Assembly (NCBI GenBank): GCA_900772565.1
Contig: CAAHET010000155.1
Span: 1 to 21,179, forward strand
DNA: 21,179 nucleotides
Source of the DNA: an uncultured Faecalibacterium sp.
GTDB lineage: Bacteria > Bacillota > Clostridia > Oscillospirales > Ruminococcaceae
Direction of reading: 5' to 3'
The position numbers were made by a program, and so were the translations under genes. Below are positions 6,348 to 13,553 of this stretch, in pieces (the first letter of the stretch is position 1; each line of letters starts with the position of its first letter). The notes under the pieces were generated by a model, which searched no databases, had not been told where the DNA came from, and saw only the letters and a list, made by a program, of their open reading frames with translations.

Positions 6348-6770
6348 ATGTACGGCTTACCGGATACCCTGCGGCCGCTTTCGGCGGCGGAAGAACAGGT
6401 GATGCTTGCGGTGTGGGCGTGCCCGGGCGCGGCGGCGCGGCGGGACATCAGCCAGAAGCTCAAAGCCACCGGCTGGGCGGCGGCTACGGTGCTGAATTTT
6501 CTCTACCGGTTGGAGGAAAAAGGCTGGGTCAGGTCGGCAAAGCAGGGCAACTGCAATGTGTATGTGCCGCTGGTCACCCGGCGGGCGTACGGCGTGTACT
6601 GTATGCGGCAGCGGCTGGATACCCTGTTCAATGGCGACCTTGCCGCCGCCGTCCATGCGCTGGTAAGCGAGAGCGGCTGCTCCCAGAGCGCCTTAGAGCA
6701 GGCCATCCGGGTGCTGGAGGAGAAGCATCAGGAGACCGAGGAGTACGATCTGTACGACCCCTACGGCTGA
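6348..6770 (+). CDS. BlaI/MecI/CopY-family winged-helix regulator
   Basis: 140 aa. The N-terminal ~80 residues follow the BlaI pattern: LSAAEEQVMLAVW, an R-D-I-S-Q-K-L segment, the recognition helix A-A-T-V-L-N-F-L-Y-R-L-E-E-K-G-W (about 45-60), and a wing ending YVPLVTRRAYGVY. The C-terminal helices would dimerise; the tail is acidic. The ATG follows GGAGG (6335-6339 region). BlaI proteins are usually paired with a BlaR1/MecR1 membrane sensor-protease or (CopY) act by metal binding. Neither a BlaR1 nor a CopY-type CxC metal tail is visible here, so the signal is unknown. Its only clear upstream promoter, at 5922, is separated from it by repeats. Confidence 0.8.
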   Translation: MYGLPDTLRPLSAAEEQVMLAVWACPGAAARRDISQKLKATGWAAATVLNFLYRLEEKGWVRSAKQGNCNVYVPLVTRRAYGVYCMRQRLDTLFNGDLAAAVHALVSESGCSQSALEQAIRVLEEKHQETEEYDLYDPYG

Positions 6771-6800
6771 ATTGTTTTATTTTTGTTTACAAATGGTTGG

Positions 6801-6829
6801 TTGACACTGAAATATCCGTTCTGTAATAT
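6801..6829 (+). promoter_or_regulatory. Promoter of the citrate synthase operon
   Basis: Consensus -35 TTGACA (6801-6806), 17-nt spacer, -10 TAATAT (6824-6829). Start codon about 53 nt beyond the predicted start site. Confidence 0.85.
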
Positions 6830-6888
6830 AAAAGTTATTATAAAATGAGAAACTGATATGGACGAACAGGAAAGGAGCAGCCAGACAC

Positions 6889-8247
6889 ATGGATCATTTG
6901 CAGAATGTATTAAGCTACTTCGACCAGCAGCAGCCCCTTTGTGCAGAGCACGACCGCATCCCCAAGGACCTCTACCGGGAGTTCGGGGTCAAGGCGGGCC
7001 TGCGCGATGAGACCGGCAAGGGCGTGCTGGCAGGTCTGACCAACATCTCGGATATCCGGGCGTTCCAGTATGTGGACGGGGTCAAGCACCCGGCAGACGG
7101 TCAGCTGCTATACCGCGGCTATGACGTAAAAGACCTGATCAACGGCAGCCGCGGCAGCCGCTTTGCCTTTGAGGAGGCGGGCTATCTGCTGCTGTTTGGC
7201 CAGCTGCCCACCCCGGAGCAGCTGGAACAGTTCTGCGCGGTGCTGGGCGAGTGCCGCACCATGCCTACCAACTTTACCCGCGATGTCATTATGAAGGCGC
7301 CCAGCCACGATATCATGAACAGCATGGCGCGCAGCGTGCTGACGCTGGCCTCCTACGACCCCAAGGCGGCGGACTTAGACACCGCCAACGTGCTGCGCCA
7401 GAGCATCCAGCTGGCGGGCATTTTCCCCATGCTGGCGGTGTACAGCTACCACGCCTATAACCACTACGAAAAAGACGCCAGCATGTATATCCACCGCCCG
7501 GACCCCAGCCTTTCCACCGCAGAGAACTTTTTGCGGATGCTGCGCCCGGATATGCAGTACACCCCGCTGGAGGCCCGCGTGCTGGACGTGGCGCTGCTGC
7601 TGCACGCCGAGCACGGCGGCGGCAACAACTCCACCTTTACCACCCGCGTGGTTACCTCCTCCGGCACGGACACCTACTCGGCCATGGCGGCGGCGCTGTG
7701 CTCCCTCAAGGGCCCGCGCCACGGCGGTGCCAACCTGATGGTCATGCACATGATGCAGAACATCCGGGACAACCTCCACGACCTCGAGGACGACGAGGAG
7801 CTGGAAGCCTACCTGAAAAAGCTGCTTCATGGCGAGGCTTTCGACCGCAAGGGTCTGATCTACGGTATGGGTCACGCCGTCTACTCCCTCAGCGACCCGC
7901 GTGAGGTGGTGTTCAAGGGCTATGTGGAGCAGCTCGCCCACGAAAAGGGCCGGGACAAGGATCTTTCCCTCTACACCCGCATCGAGCGCATGGCACCCCA
8001 GCTCATTGCGCAGGAGCGCAAGATCTTCAAGGGCGTCAGTCCCAACGTGGACTTTTACAGCGGCTTTGTGTACGAGATGCTGGGCATCCCCATGGAGCTG
8101 TACACCCCGCTGTTTGCCGTGGCGCGCGTCATGGGCTGGAGCGCCCACCGCATCGAGGAGCTGCTCAGCGCCAACAAGATCATCCGCCCGGCCTACAAGA
8201 GCCTTGGCGGCACTCATGATTATATCCCGCGCAGCCAGCGGGCATAA
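6889..8247 (+). CDS. gltA: Citrate synthase
   Basis: 452 aa. Condenses oxaloacetate and acetyl-CoA to citrate; in an anaerobe with an incomplete TCA cycle it mainly feeds 2-oxoglutarate and glutamate. The catalytic triad is visible: His278 (RHGGAN), His329 (GMGHAVY) and Asp388 (NVDFYSG). The oxaloacetate-binding LHAEHGGGNNSTF (around His242) and the RGYDVKDL segment near residue 76 are also present. HAEHGGG replaces the usual DHE-type sequence at the upstream His. An extra N-terminal ~45 residues precede the core, as in many Firmicutes type I enzymes. The ATG has AAAGGAG upstream. Methylcitrate synthase cannot be excluded from sequence alone, but no prp genes are near. A winged-helix regulator gene follows after 15 nt. 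Confidence 0.93.
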   Translation: MDHLQNVLSYFDQQQPLCAEHDRIPKDLYREFGVKAGLRDETGKGVLAGLTNISDIRAFQYVDGVKHPADGQLLYRGYDVKDLINGSRGSRFAFEEAGYLLLFGQLPTPEQLEQFCAVLGECRTMPTNFTRDVIMKAPSHDIMNSMARSVLTLASYDPKAADLDTANVLRQSIQLAGIFPMLAVYSYHAYNHYEKDASMYIHRPDPSLSTAENFLRMLRPDMQYTPLEARVLDVALLLHAEHGGGNNSTFTTRVVTSSGTDTYSAMAAALCSLKGPRHGGANLMVMHMMQNIRDNLHDLEDDEELEAYLKKLLHGEAFDRKGLIYGMGHAVYSLSDPREVVFKGYVEQLAHEKGRDKDLSLYTRIERMAPQLIAQERKIFKGVSPNVDFYSGFVYEMLGIPMELYTPLFAVARVMGWSAHRIEELLSANKIIRPAYKSLGGTHDYIPRSQRA

Positions 8248-8262
8248 AGGGAGGGCATCAGC

Positions 8263-8715
8263 ATGGAAGAAATGCAGCAGCATCAGGGGGAATGGTTCTT
8301 CCTCCACGAGCTCAACGTGGATAAAGTGTTCAGCACCATCCAGCGGGCAGATTATCTCATTCTGTATTATATCAAGCTAGAGCAGGAGACACACCCCGGC
8401 GAAAAGCTCTATCTTGCCGACCTTGCCGCTGCCATGGGAGTGCGGGTGACCGAGCTTTCCAAGGGCATCGAGAAGCTGCAGGACAGCGGCTTTGTGACGT
8501 GGAAGACCGACCGCGAGGCAGGGCGCACCTATGTGGAGCTTTCCAGCAAGGCGGTGGAACTGATGGCAGAGGAGCAGGCGCTTTTGCAGCGCTGCTACCG
8601 CCGGATGCGCGCCGAGCTTGGGGACGAGGAACTGCGCCGCGCCGCTGCCACCATGCAGCGCGCCACCGCCATCCTGAAAGAAGAGCGGGAAAAGGAACTC
8701 CCCGCTGCGCAGTAA
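8263..8715 (+). CDS. MarR-like winged-helix regulator in the citrate synthase operon
   Basis: 150 aa. Residues ~25-55 (ADYLILYYIKLEQE...GEKLYLADLAAAMGV) and 55-90 (VTELSKGIEKLQDSGFVTWKTDREAGRTYVELSSKA) form a helix-turn-helix plus wing of MarR type. The D-R-E-A-G-R-T-Y wing replaces the usual D-x-R. The rest is helical and charged, suitable for dimerisation. The ATG has GGGAGG upstream and the gene is 15 nt after gltA, so both share one transcript, which ends at 8744-8780. It probably regulates citrate synthase or an adjacent pathway, but its target and ligand are not evident. Confidence is good for the fold and low for the function. Confidence 0.7.
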   Translation: MEEMQQHQGEWFFLHELNVDKVFSTIQRADYLILYYIKLEQETHPGEKLYLADLAAAMGVRVTELSKGIEKLQDSGFVTWKTDREAGRTYVELSSKAVELMAEEQALLQRCYRRMRAELGDEELRRAAATMQRATAILKEEREKELPAAQ

Positions 8716-8743
8716 CAAACCAATAAAAATCGAGCAAACAATA

Positions 8744-8780
8744 AAAATGCCGGAGCATCCACAGATGCTCCGGCATTTTC
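8744..8780 (+). terminator. Terminator of the gltA operon
   Basis: Perfect 16-bp stem AAAATGCCGGAGCATC / GATGCTCCGGCATTTT with a CACA loop, followed by C and TTTT. It begins 29 nt after the last stop codon. Confidence 0.9.
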
Positions 8781-8801
8781 GTTTTATAGCGATAAATATG
8801 C

Positions 8802-9076
8802 AAACAAAAAGCAGGCAGTGTCGTGGAAAGGAGGAGGAAAGCGACACTGCCTGCTGTATTAGGAACCCCTGAACATTGCGGCTTGATCAGGAGGGATTTG
8901 GTAGTCTGTCCGCCGTTCTGGCTATTGCCTCGCATAGAAACGGGAGACAGTTTTTATGGGCCTGCTGTGCACCGCTGCTGCGGCTGCACCCACAGGGAAA
9001 TGTGCCTGCATGGGCATTTGCGGGGAGAACCTTTCGGAGGTTATGGGGGATGTCCGTTCCGTTCTCCCTGAGTGCA
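8802..9076 (-). ncRNA. Candidate structured small RNA with a CCUCC-rich terminator loop
   Basis: A minus-strand unit with its own extended -10 promoter (9082-9090) and intrinsic terminator (8806-8854), lying between the metH terminator and the convergent gltA terminator. Hairpins seen within it (plus coordinates of the arms): 9061-9068/9023-9030 (GGGAGAAC), 8961-8996 (9-bp GTGCA-CCGC core with one bulge plus an outer CCTG/CAGG), 8906-8917/8939-8950 (CTGTC and CCGTT arms), and 8868-8872/8887-8891. The terminator has a 13-bp stem with an 18-nt pyrimidine loop carrying CCTCCTCC. No convincing ORF lies on either strand. I could not match it to SRP RNA, tmRNA or RNase P motifs; 6S RNA is not excluded. 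The 5' end is inferred from the promoter. Confidence 0.5.
8806..8854 (-). terminator. Terminator of the candidate small RNA
   Basis: Perfect 13-bp stem (8811-8823 with 8842-8854), 18-nt loop, and TTTTTGTTT on the minus strand (8810-8802). On the plus strand no T-tract follows, so the direction is clear. Confidence 0.8.
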
Positions 9077-9081
9077 CCCTT

Positions 9082-9090
9082 ATTATGCCA
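9082..9090 (-). promoter_or_regulatory. Extended -10 promoter for the candidate small RNA
   Basis: TGGCATAAT on the minus strand (hexamer CATAAT at 9082-9087). There is no clear -35; an A-rich stretch occupies that position. Predicted start near 9075. Confidence 0.45.
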
Positions 9091-9152
9091 GATAATCGTG
9101 GCAATTTTTTGTGGTAAATTTGAACAGTTTGCAAATAAACGCTCTGCCCATG

Positions 9153-9191
9153 AAAAAAGACTGCTGAAAAGTCCGCGCTTCTCAGCAGTCT
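9153..9191 (-). terminator. Terminator of the metH operon
   Basis: GACTGCTGA / TCAGCAGTC stem (9159-9167 and 9182-9190) with six T after it on the minus strand (9158-9153). It begins about 19 nt past the metH stop. Confidence 0.85.
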
Positions 9192-9209
9192 GAATCTGAA
9201 ATTTTTGCG

Positions 9210-11633
9210 TTACACCCCAAAGAACTCCTTGGCGATGTCGGCGCTGCGCTTGGCGTCCTTGGCGTACCAGTCCGCGCCGATCTTCTCGGCGTATTCCGGG
9301 GTCAGCACGGCACCGCCCACCATGATCTTGCAGTCCAGCTGCGCGGCGTGCAGGGCAGCGATGGTCTCCTCCATGCTTTTCAGAGTGGTGGTCATCAGCG
9401 CCGAAAGGCCTACCAGATGCACATCCTTTTCCCGCACGGTGTCTACCACCGTCTCCACCGGTACGTCCCGGCCAAGGTCCAGCACCTCAAAGCCGTAGTT
9501 TTCCAGAATGACCCGGACGATGTTCTTGCCAATGTCGTGCACATCGCCCTTGACGGTGGCAAGGACGATGCGTCCCTTGCTGGCGCTGCCTTCGCCCTTT
9601 TGGGCAATGGCGGTCTTGATCTCCTCAAAGGCGCTCTGGGCGGCGCTGGCGGCCTGCAGCAGCTGCGGCAGGAACAGGGTGCCTTTTTCATATTTGCCAC
9701 CCACGATGTCCAAGGCGGGGATCAAGGCTTCGTCCACCACTTCCAGCGGCTGCTTTTCCGCCAGCAGGGCGCGGGTATGGGCGGCGGCGTCACCCTTCAA
9801 GCCCTTTTCCACCGCTTTCATCAGGGCGGCGTAGGGGCCGGTATGTTCTGCTTCGGCGGCACTGGCGGCAGGCGCGGCCTTTGCAGCCTGTGCCAGCGCG
9901 GTGCTGGCGGGCACGCGGTCGGCAAAGCGCTCAATGTACTTTGTGCTCTGCCTGTCCCGGTTAGTCAGCACGTTGTAGGCGTACACCGCCGCCATCATCT
10001 CCTCGCTGGAAGGGTTCATGATGGCAAGATCCAGCCCGGCGTACATGGCCATGGTCAGGAAGGTGGTGTTCAGGTAGGTGCGGCAGGGCAGACCAAAGCT
10101 GATGTTGGACACGCCCAGCACGGTGCGCACCCCCAGCTCCTTTTTGCAGGCTTCCAGCGCCTGCACCGTGGCAAGCACATCCTCCTGCTGGGCGCTGGCG
10201 GTCAGGGTAAGGCAGTCGATGTAGATATCCTCCCGGGGGATGCCCGCTGCCAGTGCCGCTTCGGTGATGCGGCGGGCAATGGCCACGCGGTCTGCGGCCT
10301 TGGGCTGGATGCCTTTTTCGTCGATGGCAAGCCCCACGATGGCGGCTCCGTACTTTTTGCACAGCGGCAGGATGGCGGCAAGCTTTTCCGGCTCGCCGTT
10401 GGTGGAGTTGACGATGGGCTTGCCGTTGTACACCCGCAGACCCCGCGCCAGCGCTTCCACGTTGGAGGAATCCAGCTGCAGGGGCAGGCTGGTCACGCTT
10501 TGCAGAGCCTTGACCACCTGCTCCATCAGCACCGGCTCGTCCACGCCGGGTGCGCCCACATTCACGTCCAGAACCTGTGCTCCGGCTTCTGCCTGACTGA
10601 CGGCCTGTTCCAGCACATAGTTCATGTCGCCCTCCCGCAGTGCCTGCTGGAAGCGCTTTTTGCCGGTGGGGTTGATGCGCTCGCCCACCACCGTGATGCC
10701 GTCCACCGTAACGGTGTCCACCGGGGTGCACAGCACCGAGGGCATCCGGTGCGCGGGACGCCCCGGGGTGCAGCCTGCAAAGGTGCCGTTGAGCAGCTTG
10801 ATGAACTCCGGGGTGGTGCCGCAGCAGCCGCCGGCGGCAAACAGATGCAGCTCCCGGTAGGGCTTCATTTGCAAGGCGAATAGCTGCGGGGTGATGTCGT
10901 AGCCGCTGCCGTCTGCCCGGGGCAGACCGGCGTTGGGCTTGACGAACACCGGGAAGTTGCCGGGCACGGCTTCTGCCAGCCGCTTTGCCATGGGGAAGAT
11001 CTCCTTAGGGCCCAGCGAGCAGTTGATGCCCACGGCATCGGCACCCAAGCCCCGGGCGGTGGCGGCAAAGCTTTCCACCGTGCAGCCGGTAAAGGTGCGC
11101 CCACCTGCTTCAAAACTCATGCTGGCCAGAATGGGCAGGTGAGTGTTCTCCTTGGCAGCCAGCAGGGCAGCTTTCAGCTCATACAGGTCGGTGTAGGTCT
11201 CAAAAAAGATCAGGTCCGCCCCGGCGGCTTCGCCCGCCTTGACGATGCGGGCGTACTCGGCCACAGCATCCTCAAAGGCCAGCGTTCCGCTGGGCTCCAG
11301 CAGTTCGCCCAGCGGGCCCACGTCCAGCGCAGTCAGCGCACCGTAGGGCGCACAGGCGCGCTTGCAGTTGGCAATGCCTGCGGCGATGACCTGCTCCAGC
11401 GTGTAGGCGCTGCCCGCCAGCTTGTGGGCGGAGGCACCGAAGGTGTTGGCGTTGACGATGCGGCTGCCCGCCGCAGCGTACTGCCCATGGATGCCCTCAA
11501 TGAGCGCCGGGTCGGTGATGTTCAGCTCCTCCGGGCGTGCGCCCAGCTTGAGCCCGGCAGCTTGCAGCATGGTGCCCATGCCGCCGTCCAGCAGGATGGT
11601 ATTGCTCTGCTTGAAAAGTTCATTCACTTGCAC
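9210..11633 (-). CDS. metH: Cobalamin-dependent methionine synthase lacking the activation domain
   Basis: 807 aa from the GTG at 11633; B12-dependent transfer of methyl from methyltetrahydrofolate to homocysteine. Domains in order: homocysteine methyltransferase (about 5-300) with zinc cysteines 205 (GINCS) and 270-271 (GGCCGTTP); pterin-binding (about 310-565) with DVNVGAPGVDE; an Ala-rich linker; B12 cap (about 600-685); and B12-binding (about 688-807) with the cofactor-ligand motif DVHDIGKN (His699). It ends there, about 400 residues shorter than E. coli MetH, because the AdoMet-binding activation domain is absent. That domain is encoded just upstream. GTG 11633 was chosen because GAGGGG lies 7 nt before it and HMT homology starts right after; it overlaps the upstream gene by 14 nt, suggesting translational coupling. 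Confidence 0.93.
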   Translation of the reverse strand: MQVNELFKQSNTILLDGGMGTMLQAAGLKLGARPEELNITDPALIEGIHGQYAAAGSRIVNANTFGASAHKLAGSAYTLEQVIAAGIANCKRACAPYGALTALDVGPLGELLEPSGTLAFEDAVAEYARIVKAGEAAGADLIFFETYTDLYELKAALLAAKENTHLPILASMSFEAGGRTFTGCTVESFAATARGLGADAVGINCSLGPKEIFPMAKRLAEAVPGNFPVFVKPNAGLPRADGSGYDITPQLFALQMKPYRELHLFAAGGCCGTTPEFIKLLNGTFAGCTPGRPAHRMPSVLCTPVDTVTVDGITVVGERINPTGKKRFQQALREGDMNYVLEQAVSQAEAGAQVLDVNVGAPGVDEPVLMEQVVKALQSVTSLPLQLDSSNVEALARGLRVYNGKPIVNSTNGEPEKLAAILPLCKKYGAAIVGLAIDEKGIQPKAADRVAIARRITEAALAAGIPREDIYIDCLTLTASAQQEDVLATVQALEACKKELGVRTVLGVSNISFGLPCRTYLNTTFLTMAMYAGLDLAIMNPSSEEMMAAVYAYNVLTNRDRQSTKYIERFADRVPASTALAQAAKAAPAASAAEAEHTGPYAALMKAVEKGLKGDAAAHTRALLAEKQPLEVVDEALIPALDIVGGKYEKGTLFLPQLLQAASAAQSAFEEIKTAIAQKGEGSASKGRIVLATVKGDVHDIGKNIVRVILENYGFEVLDLGRDVPVETVVDTVREKDVHLVGLSALMTTTLKSMEETIAALHAAQLDCKIMVGGAVLTPEYAEKIGADWYAKDAKRSADIAKEFFGV

Positions 11634-12309
11634 AGGTCTTTCCCCTCTTTCTGTATTCGCAGCGGGTGCGCAGCACACAATGGCCGCACCCGGCCAGTTG
11701 TCCCTTTACCGGGTGGTCACTGACCCCCAGCAGGGCGGTCACGCTCTTGCGCGGGGTCATCAGGTTGGTGTCGGTGACGCACAGCCCGGCCTTGCGTACG
11801 GTGTCCAGCGCCGCTGCCACCAGCGGCTGCACCGCGATGTCCCAATCGCCGTAGCCGGGCGAAAAGCGCCCGGTCAGATACTTTCCCTCAGTGGCTGCCC
11901 ACTGGCGCAGCTGCGCCTCGGCAGCATCGGCGGTCTGCTCGGCCAGTGCGCTGCCCAAGGCATCGGAGGCCACCCCGGCGGCAATGTCGCCTACGCCCGC
12001 CCGGCGGATCTGGGCATCCACCCCGGGGCCCAGTGTTACCGCCAGCAGAATGGCCTGCCCGCAGCCTTTCAGGTGCTTGTGCACGTCCTCACCGGGCAGA
12101 AGCCCGGCTTCGGTCAGAGCGGGGGTGTCTGCCAGCAGCCACACCGCCCGGGGCGTCGCCGCCGCCAGCAGCGGCACCGCGCACTTTTGCAGTAGTGCCA
12201 GAGTGGCAGCGTCCGGCTCGCCGCGCGCGCCGAAATACCGCGCCGCCTGTGCCAGATCCACTGCCTGCGGCTTTTCCAACGCCAGCGGGCGGGGTACACC
12301 GATCGCCAT
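11620..12309 (-). CDS. Stand-alone B12-dependent methionine synthase activation protein
   Basis: 229 aa. Corresponds to the C-terminal AdoMet-binding activation domain of MetH, which reductively re-methylates inactive cob(II)alamin. The RFSPGYGDWD segment (148-157) matches the family's AdoMet/cobalamin-contact R-x-x-x-G-Y motif. It is encoded directly before a MetH that lacks the domain, overlapping it by 14 nt, so the two proteins should work together; Thermotoga maritima has the same split. The start is ATG 12309 with GGAGG (12317-12322 region). The C-terminus carries four cysteines (208, 211, 217, 226; CGHC...C...C), which could bind zinc or an Fe-S cluster; that is inference. No B12 riboswitch or S-box is visible in its short leader. 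Confidence 0.88.
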   Translation of the reverse strand: MAIGVPRPLALEKPQAVDLAQAARYFGARGEPDAATLALLQKCAVPLLAAATPRAVWLLADTPALTEAGLLPGEDVHKHLKGCGQAILLAVTLGPGVDAQIRRAGVGDIAAGVASDALGSALAEQTADAAEAQLRQWAATEGKYLTGRFSPGYGDWDIAVQPLVAAALDTVRKAGLCVTDTNLMTPRKSVTALLGVSDHPVKGQLAGCGHCVLRTRCEYRKRGKTCASE

Positions 12310-12349
12310 GGGCCGCACCTCCTTACTTCTCTTAAATAAAGTACTATTC

Positions 12350-12378
12350 AGTATACCGCACTTGTGGGCTTTTATCAA
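12350..12378 (-). promoter_or_regulatory. Promoter of the activation protein-metH operon
   Basis: -35 TTGATA (12373-12378), 17-nt spacer, -10 TATACT (12350-12355). Predicted start about 34 nt before the ATG. Confidence 0.8.
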
Positions 12379-12394
12379 TCCCGCAAAAAGGGAG

Positions 12395-12440
12395 AAATAA
12401 AAACTCCCTCGGTCATCATGCAGCAATGACCGGGGGAGTG
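12395..12440 (-). terminator. Terminator of the ftsK-ygiQ-lipoprotein operon
   Basis: 14-bp stem with one wobble, ACTCCCTCGGTCAT (12404-12417) with ATGACCGGGGGAGT (12427-12440), then TTTTTATTT on the minus strand. Confidence 0.85.
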
Positions 12441-12446
12441 CACTCC

Positions 12447-13553
12447 TTATTTAATGCAGCTTGCGCAGGGGGCATAACCTGCGGCAATGGCTTCGTCATA
12501 GCTGGAAAAGAGGATCTGGTTCTTTTCCGAAGGAAGATTGGGGCAGGTGGGCAGATGGAACTTTTTGCTGTTCACGTTGCCAATGTAAGCCTGCTGTGCA
12601 GTGCTGGAGGACGACGGGTCGGTGGGGTTCAGCTGGCTGTCCGGTACAAAGTGCTCGGTGCCCACGGTGAAGTTCTGACCGTCGCTGCCAATGGTGATGG
12701 TGCCTTGCAGGTCGGTGCGGTAGACGTCCACCTTTGCGTCCCGCAGGATGCTCAAGGTCTCCTCGTGCGGGTGGCCGTACTTATTGCCCGTGCCGCAGGA
12801 GATGACGCCCATTTCCGGCAGAACAGCGTTCAGAAAGAGGTAGCTGGTACTGGTGCTGGAGCCGTGGTGCCCTACTTGCAGTACGTCAGCTTTCAGGTTG
12901 GCACCGCTGTTCACAAGGTCGGTCTCGGCGGTCTTTTCCATGTCGCCGGTCAGCAGAAAGCTGGTGTTGCCGTAGTCGATGCGCAGCACCAGCGAGGTGT
13001 TGTTGGTGTCGCTGTACCCGGTCACCGGGCCAAGCAGGGTAACGGTGGCGCTGCCCAGCGGCCAGACGGTGCCCACGGAGGGCACCTCCAATTGCAGACC
13101 CTGCTGACGGGTGTACTTGACAAAATCGTTGAAGCATTTGGTGGAGGCTTCCGTCACCGGGCTGTAAGCATGCCCCGCCGGGAACTTTGCCATCACGGCG
13201 GCAAGACCGCCCACATGGTCCTCGTGGGCGTGGGAGCAGAACACATATTGCAGCTGCTCCACTCCCTGCTTTTGCAGATAGGATACCACCAGACTGCCAT
13301 CGTCCACGTTGCCGCCGTCGTAGAGCATGAACTGTCCGTCACACTCTACCAGTACGCTCAGCGCCTGTCCTACATCAATGAAGTGCATCTCGAAGGGCTG
13401 GCTTGTCCCGGTGGAGGGCTTGACGATATGTCCGCCGTTGCTGTCACAGGCGGTAAGCCCCAGCGCCAGCACAGCAGCCAGTGCCAGCGCAGCCAACCGC
13501 AGGAACAGACGGCGGGGGAACAGGGTTACTTTTTCTTCTTTCCAGTTTTCCAC
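12447..13553 (-). CDS. ComEC-like metallo-beta-lactamase-fold lipoprotein
   Basis: 368 aa. The N-terminus is a lipoprotein signal: basic residues, a hydrophobic stretch (16-32) and lipobox LTAC with Cys36, so the protein is anchored outside the membrane. Residues ~54-290 are a metallo-beta-lactamase fold of the kind in the ComEC C-terminus: FIDVGQALSVLVE, HAHEDH (H108, H110, D112, H113), LLTGDMEKTAE, and QVGHHGSSTSTS. A short C-terminal module (330-368) has HLPTC...CASC, resembling Ada-type metal-binding or small zinc modules. Extracellular nucleic-acid or phosphodiester hydrolysis is the usual guess for this family but is unproven. The start is a GTG overlapping the ygiQ end by 28 nt, with AGAAAGAGAA upstream; the alternatives are poorer. 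Confidence 0.8.
   Translation of the reverse strand: MENWKEEKVTLFPRRLFLRLAALALAAVLALGLTACDSNGGHIVKPSTGTSQPFEMHFIDVGQALSVLVECDGQFMLYDGGNVDDGSLVVSYLQKQGVEQLQYVFCSHAHEDHVGGLAAVMAKFPAGHAYSPVTEASTKCFNDFVKYTRQQGLQLEVPSVGTVWPLGSATVTLLGPVTGYSDTNNTSLVLRIDYGNTSFLLTGDMEKTAETDLVNSGANLKADVLQVGHHGSSTSTSYLFLNAVLPEMGVISCGTGNKYGHPHEETLSILRDAKVDVYRTDLQGTITIGSDGQNFTVGTEHFVPDSQLNPTDPSSSSTAQQAYIGNVNSKKFHLPTCPNLPSEKNQILFSSYDEAIAAGYAPCASCIK

Noticed and set aside
8823..9193. Small protein genes in the gltA-metH gap
   Set aside because: The open frames have no RBS, are rich in Cys/Gly/Pro from hairpin arms, and match no family; an RNA gene explains the region better.
9348..10883. Long plus-strand open frame of 511 codons opposite metH
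   Set aside because: Antisense to a well-conserved gene; the product is rich in His/Gly/Val low-complexity sequence typical of reverse frames in G+C-rich DNA, with no recognisable domain.
12310..12350. B12 or SAM riboswitch before the methionine synthase operon
   Set aside because: The promoter leaves only about 35 nt of leader, too short for either class.
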